DNA of 7,358 bases from Candidatus Poribacteria bacterium (GTDB lineage: Bacteria > Poribacteria > WGA-4E > WGA-3G): contig JAPPDN010000537.1 in assembly GCA_028824575.1 (NCBI GenBank), positions 1-7,358 of the forward strand, read 5' to 3'. Positions 1-5,021 of this stretch are shown piece by piece (within the stretch, counting starts at the first letter, position 1; each line of letters begins with the position of its first letter). A model generated the notes under the pieces. The model searched no databases and was not told the DNA's origin. It saw nothing but the letters and a program-made list of their open reading frames with translations. The position numbers were made by a program, and so were the translations under genes.

Positions 1-18
1 AATTTTTGTAGAAAATTG

Positions 19-40
19 TATCATTTCCATGATAGTTTTG
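19..40. terminator. Short AT-rich dyad, possible weak terminator or operator
   Basis: A perfect 6-bp inverted repeat, TATCAT (19-24) and ATGATA (29-34), has a TTCC loop and is followed by GTTTTG. The stem is AT-rich and the T run short, so termination would be weak; a protein-binding dyad is equally possible. Apart from this, bases 1-150 hold two TTGACA boxes (62-67, 106-111) without convincing -10 partners and a 15-codon ORF (94-141) discussed in the findings. No end of an upstream gene is recognisable. Confidence 0.2.
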
Positions 41-150
41 TACTTAAGATGATATAGGAGTTTGACATTCATACGTCACCGAGCGCAATAGGTATGAAAA
101 AACTATTGACAACGACAAATGAAGGACACGAACATTTGTAGGAAAGTTAC

Positions 151-1782
151 ATGAAAACCCGGATTTCGATTTTAAGCGTAGTATGCCTCATCAGCTGTTT
201 TGTAATCGCTGGGTTGTCAACCCCAGTGAATGCTGATTACGATTATTACGGAGATCGGTTGAGTCGTGAGCATCGCGTTGCAAGCGATGTTGACGAATGG
301 ATAGAGCGCGGGAATGCGACAATCACCGCCAGCCCACGCTTTGAGGATGGCGTTCGACTCACCGCTTGGGCAAATGACGCTCAGAACACAGACAACTACG
401 AATTTGCAATTGCCAGCGCGGTATATCTCTTTGAAATTCCAGCAGGGACACAATATATTGAAGTCTTGGTGCGATACCGAGGGGAACCGCATCGCTTAGA
501 AATTGAAGACTACGACGAACCGATCGCAGGTCGCGCATGGATTCGTAACACCAAGCGCGAGGCAACACGCAGCGGTTATTACGACGAAAACGCTAAAGAG
601 ACACGTTACGGCGACACTTTTGTCCTTCGCGCGAAAAACCGATCCGAACACATTAAGATTCCTGCAGCCGGCCATGTCAAAGATGGATGGATGGAGCTTC
701 ATATTGTCGCCGAAGGCGGCGAGCAGATTGATGTAGAATATCTTGAAGTCTCCACATATCGCAGACAGCCAAAAGTTAGAGTCATTCAACGCTACACACC
801 AACCTACCGTTGGCGTCCGTGGCATCGTTACACTTACCTCTACTTTTATGACGGGCCCGTCTATTACGCGACGGATTACGACTATTATCTCCGATGGAGC
901 TATCCGATTTACGACCACCACTATCTCTCAATCCGCTCGTATTACGGTGGGTATCTCGGACGCTACCGCGGCTACTATCCAAGTGCTTACTATCGCTACT
1001 ATTCGCCGTATTACGGTTCCTACCATAGTTACTACCGTGGTACACCGAAGGTTTATCAGCGACGGACGCAGTTGAATCGGTGGAGTGCACAACACGAAAC
1101 AACCCGTCGGCAATACAGCCGTAGCCGATTATCCGCGAACAGTCAACGAGAAAGTCGGACAGCAGTACGGAGGAGTGTCCGCACCACACTTGAAAACCAC
1201 CGGAAACAGACCCCGGCGACAACGGAACGGGTTGCGCGCCAATCAATTATTACGCAGAAACTGCGTGCCCGTGCTTCCACCTCGGCACTCCGCGAAAATA
1301 GCGTCCGAAAAAGCACTTATGCTGCAGGAAATACAGGAAGTACACTCAGTAGGCAACGGCGTTACTCTACTGCTACAACGCAGAACGCGAATCGATACAG
1401 AAGGTCTGAGACACAACGGACTACACCACTTTACAGACGTTCTACTTCCCCATCGACCCGGTCGTTCTCGTCAAGCACAAGCAGCAACTCGCGCCCGCAG
1501 TATAGAACAACTACTTCAAATTCGAGCTCATCTCGCTCGCGATCAAGCGCAAGCCGATCAACGACAAGTTCATCGCGTGAGAGATCAAGCGTGAGCCGTT
1601 CAAGCTCGAGTTCAAGTTCGTCGCGTTCACGATCAAGCGTCAGTCGTTCTTCGTCTTCTACAAAGACTCGAACGCGTCCGACTACAAGTTCGAGTTCATC
1701 GCGTAGCAGTTCAAGCAGTAGCAGCGACGATGACGATGACGATCGCAGCCGGACAACGCAACGGACGAAACGGCGACGTTAA
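151..1782 (+). CDS. Secreted protein with Tyr-rich middle and Ser/Arg (RS-like) acidic-tipped tail
   Basis: I do not recognise a named family. The ATG has AGGAAAG (140-146) 4 bp upstream. Residues 1-28 form a signal peptide (MKTR, a hydrophobic core, then a likely cut after VNA-28), so the protein should leave the cytoplasm. Residues about 45-205 look like one folded, strand-rich domain with beta-type stretches (around 90-110, 154-170 and 179-201), possibly a jelly-roll binding domain; that is only a guess. Residues 211-300 contain 29 Tyr with many Arg, Gly and Trp. Residues 305-430 are basic and Thr/Ser/Gln-rich. Residues 431-525 contain 54 Ser, mostly in SR/RS runs, followed by six Asp (526-531) and a basic end (KRRR). 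The tail is surely disordered. It is the first gene of a probable operon with DUF5683-like, lipoprotein and Wzz-type genes, which suggests a surface or matrix role. An LISC string at 13-16 fits a lipobox, but the hydrophobic core continues past it, so normal signal-peptidase I cleavage is preferred. The CDS is secure; the function is unknown. Confidence 0.88.
   Translation: MKTRISILSVVCLISCFVIAGLSTPVNADYDYYGDRLSREHRVASDVDEWIERGNATITASPRFEDGVRLTAWANDAQNTDNYEFAIASAVYLFEIPAGTQYIEVLVRYRGEPHRLEIEDYDEPIAGRAWIRNTKREATRSGYYDENAKETRYGDTFVLRAKNRSEHIKIPAAGHVKDGWMELHIVAEGGEQIDVEYLEVSTYRRQPKVRVIQRYTPTYRWRPWHRYTYLYFYDGPVYYATDYDYYLRWSYPIYDHHYLSIRSYYGGYLGRYRGYYPSAYYRYYSPYYGSYHSYYRGTPKVYQRRTQLNRWSAQHETTRRQYSRSRLSANSQRESRTAVRRSVRTTLENHRKQTPATTERVARQSIITQKLRARASTSALRENSVRKSTYAAGNTGSTLSRQRRYSTATTQNANRYRRSETQRTTPLYRRSTSPSTRSFSSSTSSNSRPQYRTTTSNSSSSRSRSSASRSTTSSSRERSSVSRSSSSSSSSRSRSSVSRSSSSTKTRTRPTTSSSSSRSSSSSSSDDDDDDRSRTTQRTKRRR
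1534..1650 (+). repeat. Imperfect RS repeat units in the tail of the secreted protein
   Basis: Three copies of the peptide pattern R-[S/E]-R-S-S-[A/V]-S-R-S lie at residues 462-470, 476-484 and 492-500 (bases 1534-1560, 1576-1602, 1624-1650), separated by Ser/Thr-rich linkers with spacings of 14 and 16 residues. At DNA level the copies share a GATCAAGCG core (CGATCAAGCG in copies 1 and 3, AGATCAAGCG in copy 2). The surrounding Ser runs mix AGT, AGC, TCA and TCG, so this is not a simple trinucleotide expansion. It probably arose by unequal duplication followed by selection for composition. Confidence 0.7.
1726..1743 (+). repeat. (GACGAT)x3 microsatellite encoding six Asp
   Basis: Three exact tandem copies of GACGAT encode Asp-526 to Asp-531. 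Gain or loss of a unit would keep the frame and change the acidic cluster by two residues. The acidic block sits between a Ser run and the basic C-terminus. Confidence 0.8.
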
Positions 1783-1783
1783 T

Positions 1784-1837
1784 AGGAGCAATATTGGCTT
1801 CGCATAGCCGTTTGGATGTGTGAAGTCTACATAGACT
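1784..1837 (+). promoter_or_regulatory. Displaced Shine-Dalgarno plus two small hairpins before the DUF5683-like gene
   Basis: AGGAG (1784-1788) lies just after the stop codon of the preceding gene but 51 nt before the chosen ATG at 1840. In between are two short stems: GGCT/AGCC (1796-1799 with 1806-1809, loop TCGCAT) and AGTCT/AGACT (1824-1828 with 1833-1837, loop ACAT). No good Shine-Dalgarno sits at normal distance from either ATG (1816 or 1840). Either the gene is translated by coupling or a weak site, or the folded spacer shortens the distance. Both stems are short. Confidence 0.25.
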
Positions 1838-1839
1838 AC

Positions 1840-2409
1840 ATGCGGTTTTTGTTAATTATTTCACTCTTGTTGTTCAGCCTCCATGCCAGTTTTGCGCAGG
1901 AGGCTGAAAACGGCATAAATACCGAACAGCAAACAACTAAAACTGAAACGGCGGAACGGGTAAGACTTATTTCGCCAATCGGAGCGATAGTGCGTTCCGC
2001 TGTTGTCCCTGGATGGGGACAATTCCACAGTCGTAGTTACTTCCGAGGGAGCCTGACTGTTTTAGGAGTAGGCGGCTCCATCATCGGTGCCTTGTTAGCA
2101 CAAAATTCCTTTAGGAATCGGTACGATGCCTATGAGGCATTGGTTTGGGACGGTTTCTCTAACGAAAAAACGATATTAGAAAGCTATGAATATGCAAACC
2201 AGAGGTATAAACTCAGGACATTTTTTATGTATACCGGCATCGGCATTTGGCTGTATAGCCTTATCGACTCTTACGTGAGTGCTAACTTTTACAACGCGAC
2301 TACCCTGATTCAATCTATTGAACAGGATGCACAAAATATTGAAAAATTAGGGATCGAAATCGGCGCGACCCCTTCACATTTTTATTTCGGTATTGTTAAA
2401 ACCTTTTAA
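1840..2409 (+). CDS. DUF5683-like membrane protein
   Basis: This 189-aa protein has an N-terminal signal sequence (MRFLLIISLLL..., likely cut after SFA-19), a Thr/Glu/Gln-rich linker (20-42) and then the hallmark of DUF5683-type proteins: a PGWGQ motif (57-61) followed by a short turn and a hydrophobic segment (71-88). A polar helix with many Tyr and Asn follows (89-127), then a second hydrophobic segment (128-143) ending in DSY. The last 18 residues (from GIEIG) look like an amphipathic strand ending in Phe, as in outer-membrane-associated proteins. The biochemical role of this family is not established. An in-frame ATG at 1816 would add MCEVYIDY, whose acidic residues do not suit a signal peptide, so 1840 is chosen. 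There is no clear Shine-Dalgarno at normal spacing. It lies 57 bp after the secreted-protein gene and 28 bp before the lipoprotein gene, consistent with co-transcription. Confidence 0.85.
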   Translation: MRFLLIISLLLFSLHASFAQEAENGINTEQQTTKTETAERVRLISPIGAIVRSAVVPGWGQFHSRSYFRGSLTVLGVGGSIIGALLAQNSFRNRYDAYEALVWDGFSNEKTILESYEYANQRYKLRTFFMYTGIGIWLYSLIDSYVSANFYNATTLIQSIEQDAQNIEKLGIEIGATPSHFYFGIVKTF

Positions 2410-2421
2410 AAAAAATAAAAA

Positions 2422-2427
2422 AAGGAG
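2422..2427 (+). promoter_or_regulatory. Shine-Dalgarno that sets the start of the NTF2-like lipoprotein
   Basis: AAGGAG lies in an A-rich stretch with 10 nt to the ATG at 2438. An earlier in-frame ATG at 2393 would overlap the preceding gene, lacks such a site and would add a KKNKKRR stretch before the signal sequence. The ATG at 2429 is too close to the AAGGAG. The 2438 start is therefore preferred. Confidence 0.7.
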
Positions 2428-2437
2428 AATGCTTACT

Positions 2438-3004
2438 ATGTTCAGGAATTTCGCCAAAGTCAGCTGCGTACTCATCTTACTCCTACTCGCAAATTTTATG
2501 GGGTGTGGAGACGCTGATAAGGTCGGACAAATTCCGGCTGAAGAACTCCTTCAAATTAGTAATGTTTTAGACCGATGGCGAGAAGGTTACGAAACAGAAG
2601 ATGTTAACACCTACATCGGGACCTTCTGGGAAGATGGCTTTCTTTATGTCTCTGATATGGGAACAGATGGCGATAAAACAGACGATGTTGAGTTTGATGA
2701 CATCCGAGAGGAACGCGCCTCTGCGACTCGTGTCTTTGCACGGTTTCAAGATATTGAGATAGAGCTCTCTTCTCCGCCGGAAATTCAGATGAATGACGAT
2801 GGCACAGAGGCTGAGGTACGGAATCATTACAGAATCCAATTCTTTGTGTCGGACGGTCAGACACTTGAGGGTGGATACACCGGCGCATACGCCGAAGGTG
2901 ATAATATCTTTATCTTTGAAAAAAGAAATGACGAATGGCGTATAGCCGAATGGCATGACGAAGCCTTTAACGAGGAAGAAATTCGCATTGCCAACAACCT
3001 ATAG
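2438..3004 (+). CDS. Lipoprotein with probable NTF2/SnoaL-like domain
   Basis: The product is 188 aa. It starts MFRNFAKVSC, has a hydrophobic core (11-21) and a lipobox-like FMG-C23; Phe and Met at -3/-2 are unusual, but the following GDAD and lack of other core features fit a lipid-anchored envelope protein. Residues about 36-175 have the layout of an NTF2-like (SnoaL/DUF4440-type) cone fold: a first helix (LLQISNVLDRWREGYETEDV), a short Trp-containing strand (TFWEDGFLYV), a helix (residues about 85-100), then alternating strands (IEIELS, EAEVRNHYRIQFF, DNIFIFEKRNDEWRIAEW). The ending 'strand-N/D-D-E-W-R-I-A-E-W' is typical of these domains. An acidic loop (73-88, rich in Asp) is inserted after the second strand. 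The ligand or activity cannot be told. It is the third gene of the probable operon, 28 bp after the DUF5683-like gene and 57 bp before the Wzz-type gene. Assignment to the fold is by pattern, not by search. Confidence 0.82.
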   Translation: MFRNFAKVSCVLILLLLANFMGCGDADKVGQIPAEELLQISNVLDRWREGYETEDVNTYIGTFWEDGFLYVSDMGTDGDKTDDVEFDDIREERASATRVFARFQDIEIELSSPPEIQMNDDGTEAEVRNHYRIQFFVSDGQTLEGGYTGAYAEGDNIFIFEKRNDEWRIAEWHDEAFNEEEIRIANNL

Positions 3005-3012
3005 GTTCAAAA

Positions 3013-3061
3013 AAGGAGGGCAATTTCTAACCCAAAGGGCGGGTAGAAATACTGTATATTC
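3013..3061 (+). promoter_or_regulatory. Strong Shine-Dalgarno separated from the start by a stable hairpin
   Basis: AAGGAGGG (3013-3020) is an excellent ribosome-binding sequence but lies 41 nt before the ATG at 3062. The gap contains a 10-bp hairpin with one bulged A: bases 3023-3033 pair with 3041-3050 (ATTTCTA, A bulge, CCC with GGGTAGAAAT) around a 7-nt loop. If folded, only 13 nt remain between the site and the ATG. A TAG at 3044-3046 in frame rules out an earlier start for the gene. No T-run follows the stem, so it is not an intrinsic terminator. Confidence 0.5.
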
Positions 3062-4477
3062 ATGCCGCAACAGGAGGAACACCTACGCGATTATTTTCAG
3101 CTCATCCGAAAGCATGGCTTTACGCTCTGCCTAACCATTCTATTAGTGTTAGGAACTGCCCTAATCATCTCGCTTCGTTTGCCCAAAACTTACGCTGCTT
3201 CCACCTTAATATTACTCGTTCAACCCAGCGCGACATATTCCCTTCCTTCAGCAAATTTGTTTCAAAATGTGCTCTCCGGCGGTGCTGACCGACGAGAGAT
3301 GGAAACAATCAGCACCCGATTCTCTACAGAGTCCATGCTAAATACAGCAATCGAAAACCTTGAGGAGAACGGGCACTCGGATGCAGCTGTGCTTTTACCT
3401 CCGGTAGGAAAACTTAAACGAGTGGTGAGAGCACAAGTAGACCCGGATTCTGATTATATCAATATTTCGGTTGAATTAACCGAGGCAGAAGGCGGTGAAC
3501 GGAATGCAGCACTCCTCGTCAATCAGCTTGCAAAAGATATGCAAATGTTGAGGCGTGGAAATGAAGAAACAAAACTCAGAAAACTTATGGAGTTCCTCGA
3601 AAATAAACGACGGGAAATCGAAGCGGAAATAGATAAAGATTTAGCGGATCTCCTCCAATTTGTTCGCGACAATGGAAGCGCAGAAACATGGGTGCCGACG
3701 CTCACCAATTTGCTTGAGCGCCTTGCGCGTGTTCGAGAAAATCTTGAGATAAATCAACAACAACTCTACGCAACGAACGCTCACATTACATACCTAAAAG
3801 AACAACTACAAAACCTACCTAAGCAGACACCACTATCAGAAACCACCTCTCATAACCCCATCTGGCTCTTCCAGCAAGAGAAACTCTTCAATCTTGAATC
3901 GCAACGCGTTGCTGATGCCAAAAAAGTCGGCACAACTTCATCAGATTTGGAGGGACTTGATGCGCAAATCGCTGAAATTCAGAAGAAAAATGAGGAGACC
4001 TCGCCGCTAACGACGACGGTTACCTCCGGTGCTTCTGCCCATTACACTTACATACAGAATCAGTTGATAACGTTTGTTCCAGATCTCTCGCGGTATGAAA
4101 ATGCTGCGGAACGCCTCAAGCAGGAACAGGATACACTCGAAACTGAATTGGCGAAATTAATAGAACAGATCCCCGAAAATCAGATTATTCTTACACAAAA
4201 AGGTGCCAAGATTCAGAAAACCAACGCCATGGCTGAAGAAATTGCCAAACGCTCCCTTGAGGCTGAAATATTATACGCTGAATCTAAGATGCCAACCTCT
4301 CGGAACCAAATAGGTGGCATTGAAATCGTTGATCGCGCTACACCGAGAAAAATTCCTGTTAGTCCGCAACTTCGGTTTATCCTTGTTATCGCGGGAATCA
4401 CTGGCTTAATTTTAGGTGTCACAGTTGTCCTATTTATTCAATATTTTGATAGGACTGTTGCGAATTTAAAAACGTGA
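3062..4477 (+). CDS. Wzz/GumC-type polysaccharide co-polymerase (chain-length determinant), no kinase domain
   Basis: The 471-aa product has the polysaccharide co-polymerase layout: a short cytoplasmic N-terminus (HLRDYFQLIRKHG), TM1 (about 20-39), the typical segment after it (PKTYAASTLILLVQPS), a long periplasmic part, and TM2 (about 438-460) followed by a short tail FDRTVANLKT. Just before TM2 are spaced prolines (P428, P432, P435), as in Wzz/GumC proteins. Residues about 165-310 and 340-410 are Glu/Lys/Gln/Leu-rich and probably coiled-coil. The protein stops right after TM2, so there is no Wzc/CpsD-like tyrosine kinase with Walker motifs. Such proteins sit in the inner membrane and control length or export of O-antigen, capsule or exopolysaccharide. 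The length exceeds classic Wzz (about 330 aa) and is nearer GumC-like members. It is the last gene of the probable operon and is followed by a terminator; no glycosyltransferase or exporter gene is in view. The start is the only ATG after an in-frame TAG, and its Shine-Dalgarno lies far upstream beyond a hairpin. Confidence 0.88.
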   Translation: MPQQEEHLRDYFQLIRKHGFTLCLTILLVLGTALIISLRLPKTYAASTLILLVQPSATYSLPSANLFQNVLSGGADRREMETISTRFSTESMLNTAIENLEENGHSDAAVLLPPVGKLKRVVRAQVDPDSDYINISVELTEAEGGERNAALLVNQLAKDMQMLRRGNEETKLRKLMEFLENKRREIEAEIDKDLADLLQFVRDNGSAETWVPTLTNLLERLARVRENLEINQQQLYATNAHITYLKEQLQNLPKQTPLSETTSHNPIWLFQQEKLFNLESQRVADAKKVGTTSSDLEGLDAQIAEIQKKNEETSPLTTTVTSGASAHYTYIQNQLITFVPDLSRYENAAERLKQEQDTLETELAKLIEQIPENQIILTQKGAKIQKTNAMAEEIAKRSLEAEILYAESKMPTSRNQIGGIEIVDRATPRKIPVSPQLRFILVIAGITGLILGVTVVLFIQYFDRTVANLKT

Positions 4478-4515
4478 ACATCTTGTTTAGAAATATTTAT
4501 TCACAAATATTACAG

Positions 4516-4547
4516 CCTCGAATTCAGGTTCGAGGTTTCATTATTTT
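4516..4547 (+). terminator. Intrinsic terminator after the Wzz-type gene
   Basis: CCTCGAA (4516-4522) and TTCGAGG (4529-4535) form a perfect 7-bp stem with a 6-nt loop (TTCAGG), followed by TTTCATTATTTT. It lies 38 bp after the stop codon and probably ends the operon. The T tract is interrupted, so some read-through is possible. Confidence 0.72.
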
Positions 4548-4565
4548 GATAACTTTGTAAAAAAA

Positions 4566-4595
4566 ATGTCAATTTTTCTTAAATTGTAGTATAAT
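4566..4595 (+). promoter_or_regulatory. Candidate sigma-70 promoter with perfect TATAAT
   Basis: TATAAT (4590-4595) matches the -10 consensus exactly. ATGTCA (4566-4571) matches four of six -35 positions with an 18-bp spacer. The expected RNA start is near A4602, directly before a region rich in inverted repeats. The region is AT-rich, so a chance TATAAT is possible. Confidence 0.4.
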
Positions 4596-4601
4596 TATAG
4601 T

Positions 4602-4848
4602 AGGTCCAATGTGCAATCGGGGATTTATACATCCGTTGGCATTGTGGATACTTACATCAATCTTTGGGCTTGCTGGTATTTTCGAGGCGTGCCCGAGAGT
4701 GCCCGATCCCGATTTCGTTATCGGTTGCCGTCTTCAGGGAGGCGGTAAGCAAGCGGGTATTAAGTCTACATTAGTGGCGCTGTGTAGCGTCCATTGGTGT
4801 CATTTCGCCGAAAGTGTTTAAGCGTGCAATTCCGAAATTGCAACCGCT
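4602..4848 (+). ncRNA. Putative structured non-coding RNA (no family recognised)
   Basis: By hand pairing, this stretch forms a series of stems. H1: 4607-4612 with 4639-4644, continued by 4614-4617 with 4635-4638 and GGAT/ATCC (4621-4624 with 4631-4634). A closing helix ACTTA/TAAGT (4650-4654 with 4761-4765) precedes GCTTGCT/AGCAAGC (4668-4674 with 4748-4754), which encloses CCGAT/ATCGG (4709-4713 with 4720-4724) and TGCCG/CGGTA (4726-4730 with 4743-4747). Three further hairpins follow: 4776-4791 (CGCT-GTGT-AGCG core), 4801-4816, and a strong one at 4821-4848 (AGCG+TGCAATT, loop CCGA, AATTGCA+CGCT). The block begins right after a TATAAT box. It has an octamer direct repeat GTGCCCGA (4689-4696, 4699-4706). 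No T-run follows the last stem, so its 3' end is unclear. It resembles none of RNase P RNA, tmRNA or SRP RNA. The folding is my own reading and no covariation is available. Confidence 0.3.
4609..4821 (+). CDS. Doubtful small ORF, 70 aa, one hydrophobic segment
   Basis: The ORF starts 13 nt after the TATAAT box, with only AGG (4602-4604) as a possible Shine-Dalgarno. Residues about 9-27 (PLALWILTSIFGLAGIF) could be a membrane segment; the rest is short, with five further Cys. No family is recognised. Its start codon lies inside the first stem of the putative structured RNA and its whole length overlaps that region, so it may well be a chance ORF. It is listed because a small membrane protein with a near-leaderless mRNA cannot be excluded. 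Confidence 0.17.
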   Translation: MCNRGFIHPLALWILTSIFGLAGIFEACPRVPDPDFVIGCRLQGGGKQAGIKSTLVALCSVHWCHFAESV

Positions 4849-4907
4849 CTCTAAAACGGGCGAAATATCGAAAATAATAGTGAAAATGAATAGTACTGAC
4901 ATTAAAG

Positions 4908-4936
4908 TTGAAAATATATTACATTTGTGGTATGCT
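4908..4936 (+). promoter_or_regulatory. Candidate TG-extended promoter, upstream of the pair
   Basis: TTGAAA (4908-4913), a 17-bp spacer ending in TGG, then TATGCT (4931-4936). The -35 matches five of six and the -10 four of six positions, and the TGN extended -10 motif is present. RNA would start near 4943 and run toward the large lipoprotein gene at 5363. Bases 4849-4907 before it hold nothing I recognise. Confidence 0.35.
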
Positions 4937-4986
4937 TATCTGAAATTCCACCCCAATGCGTGCGCTTTTTCTGTTAAAAATAAAAG

Positions 4987-5015
4987 TTGACAGAAATTTG
5001 AATCAGTGCTATTTT
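4987..5015 (+). promoter_or_regulatory. Candidate TG-extended promoter for the large lipoprotein gene
   Basis: A perfect TTGACA (4987-4992), a 17-bp spacer ending in TGC (extended -10), then TATTTT (5010-5015; four of six). The expected start near 5022 gives a leader of about 340 nt before the ATG at 5363. It lies 50 bp after the -10 box of the other candidate promoter, so the two could act in tandem. Confidence 0.45.
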
Positions 5016-5021
5016 AAAGGC

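Noticed and set aside
62..134. Promoters built on TTGACA at 62-67 or 106-111
   Set aside because: No -10 box with four or more matches at 15-19 bp spacing. The real promoter of the operon may be upstream or use another sigma factor.
187..198. LISC lipobox in the RS-tailed protein
   Set aside because: Cutting at Cys-16 would leave a very short hydrophobic core and a still-hydrophobic mature start; the VNA site at 28 fits better.
1085..1594. 169-codon + frame inside the secreted-protein gene
   Set aside because: It is a shifted reading of low-complexity Arg/Ser/Thr coding sequence; the main frame has signal peptide, ribosome site and continuous composition.
1816..1839. Earlier ATG for the DUF5683-like gene
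   Set aside because: It would put MCEVYIDY, with acidic residues, before a clean signal sequence and has no better ribosome site.
2393..2437. Earlier ATG for the NTF2-like lipoprotein
   Set aside because: It overlaps the preceding gene and reads through the A-rich Shine-Dalgarno region; the ATG at 2438 has ideal spacing.
4527..4537. tRNA T-loop (GGTTCGA)
   Set aside because: The rest of a cloverleaf is missing and the bases form the arm of the terminator stem.
4696..4740. Tail of a formylglycine-generating-enzyme-like (SUMF1) protein
   Set aside because: PDPDFVIGCRL faintly resembles the GFR-type ending of that family, but it is one short stretch with no other family motif upstream.
4602..4805. 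6S RNA
   Set aside because: The length is about right and CCAATG (4606-4611) could close with CATTGG (4792-4797), but local hairpins compete for both sides and no clear central bubble in a long rod is seen.
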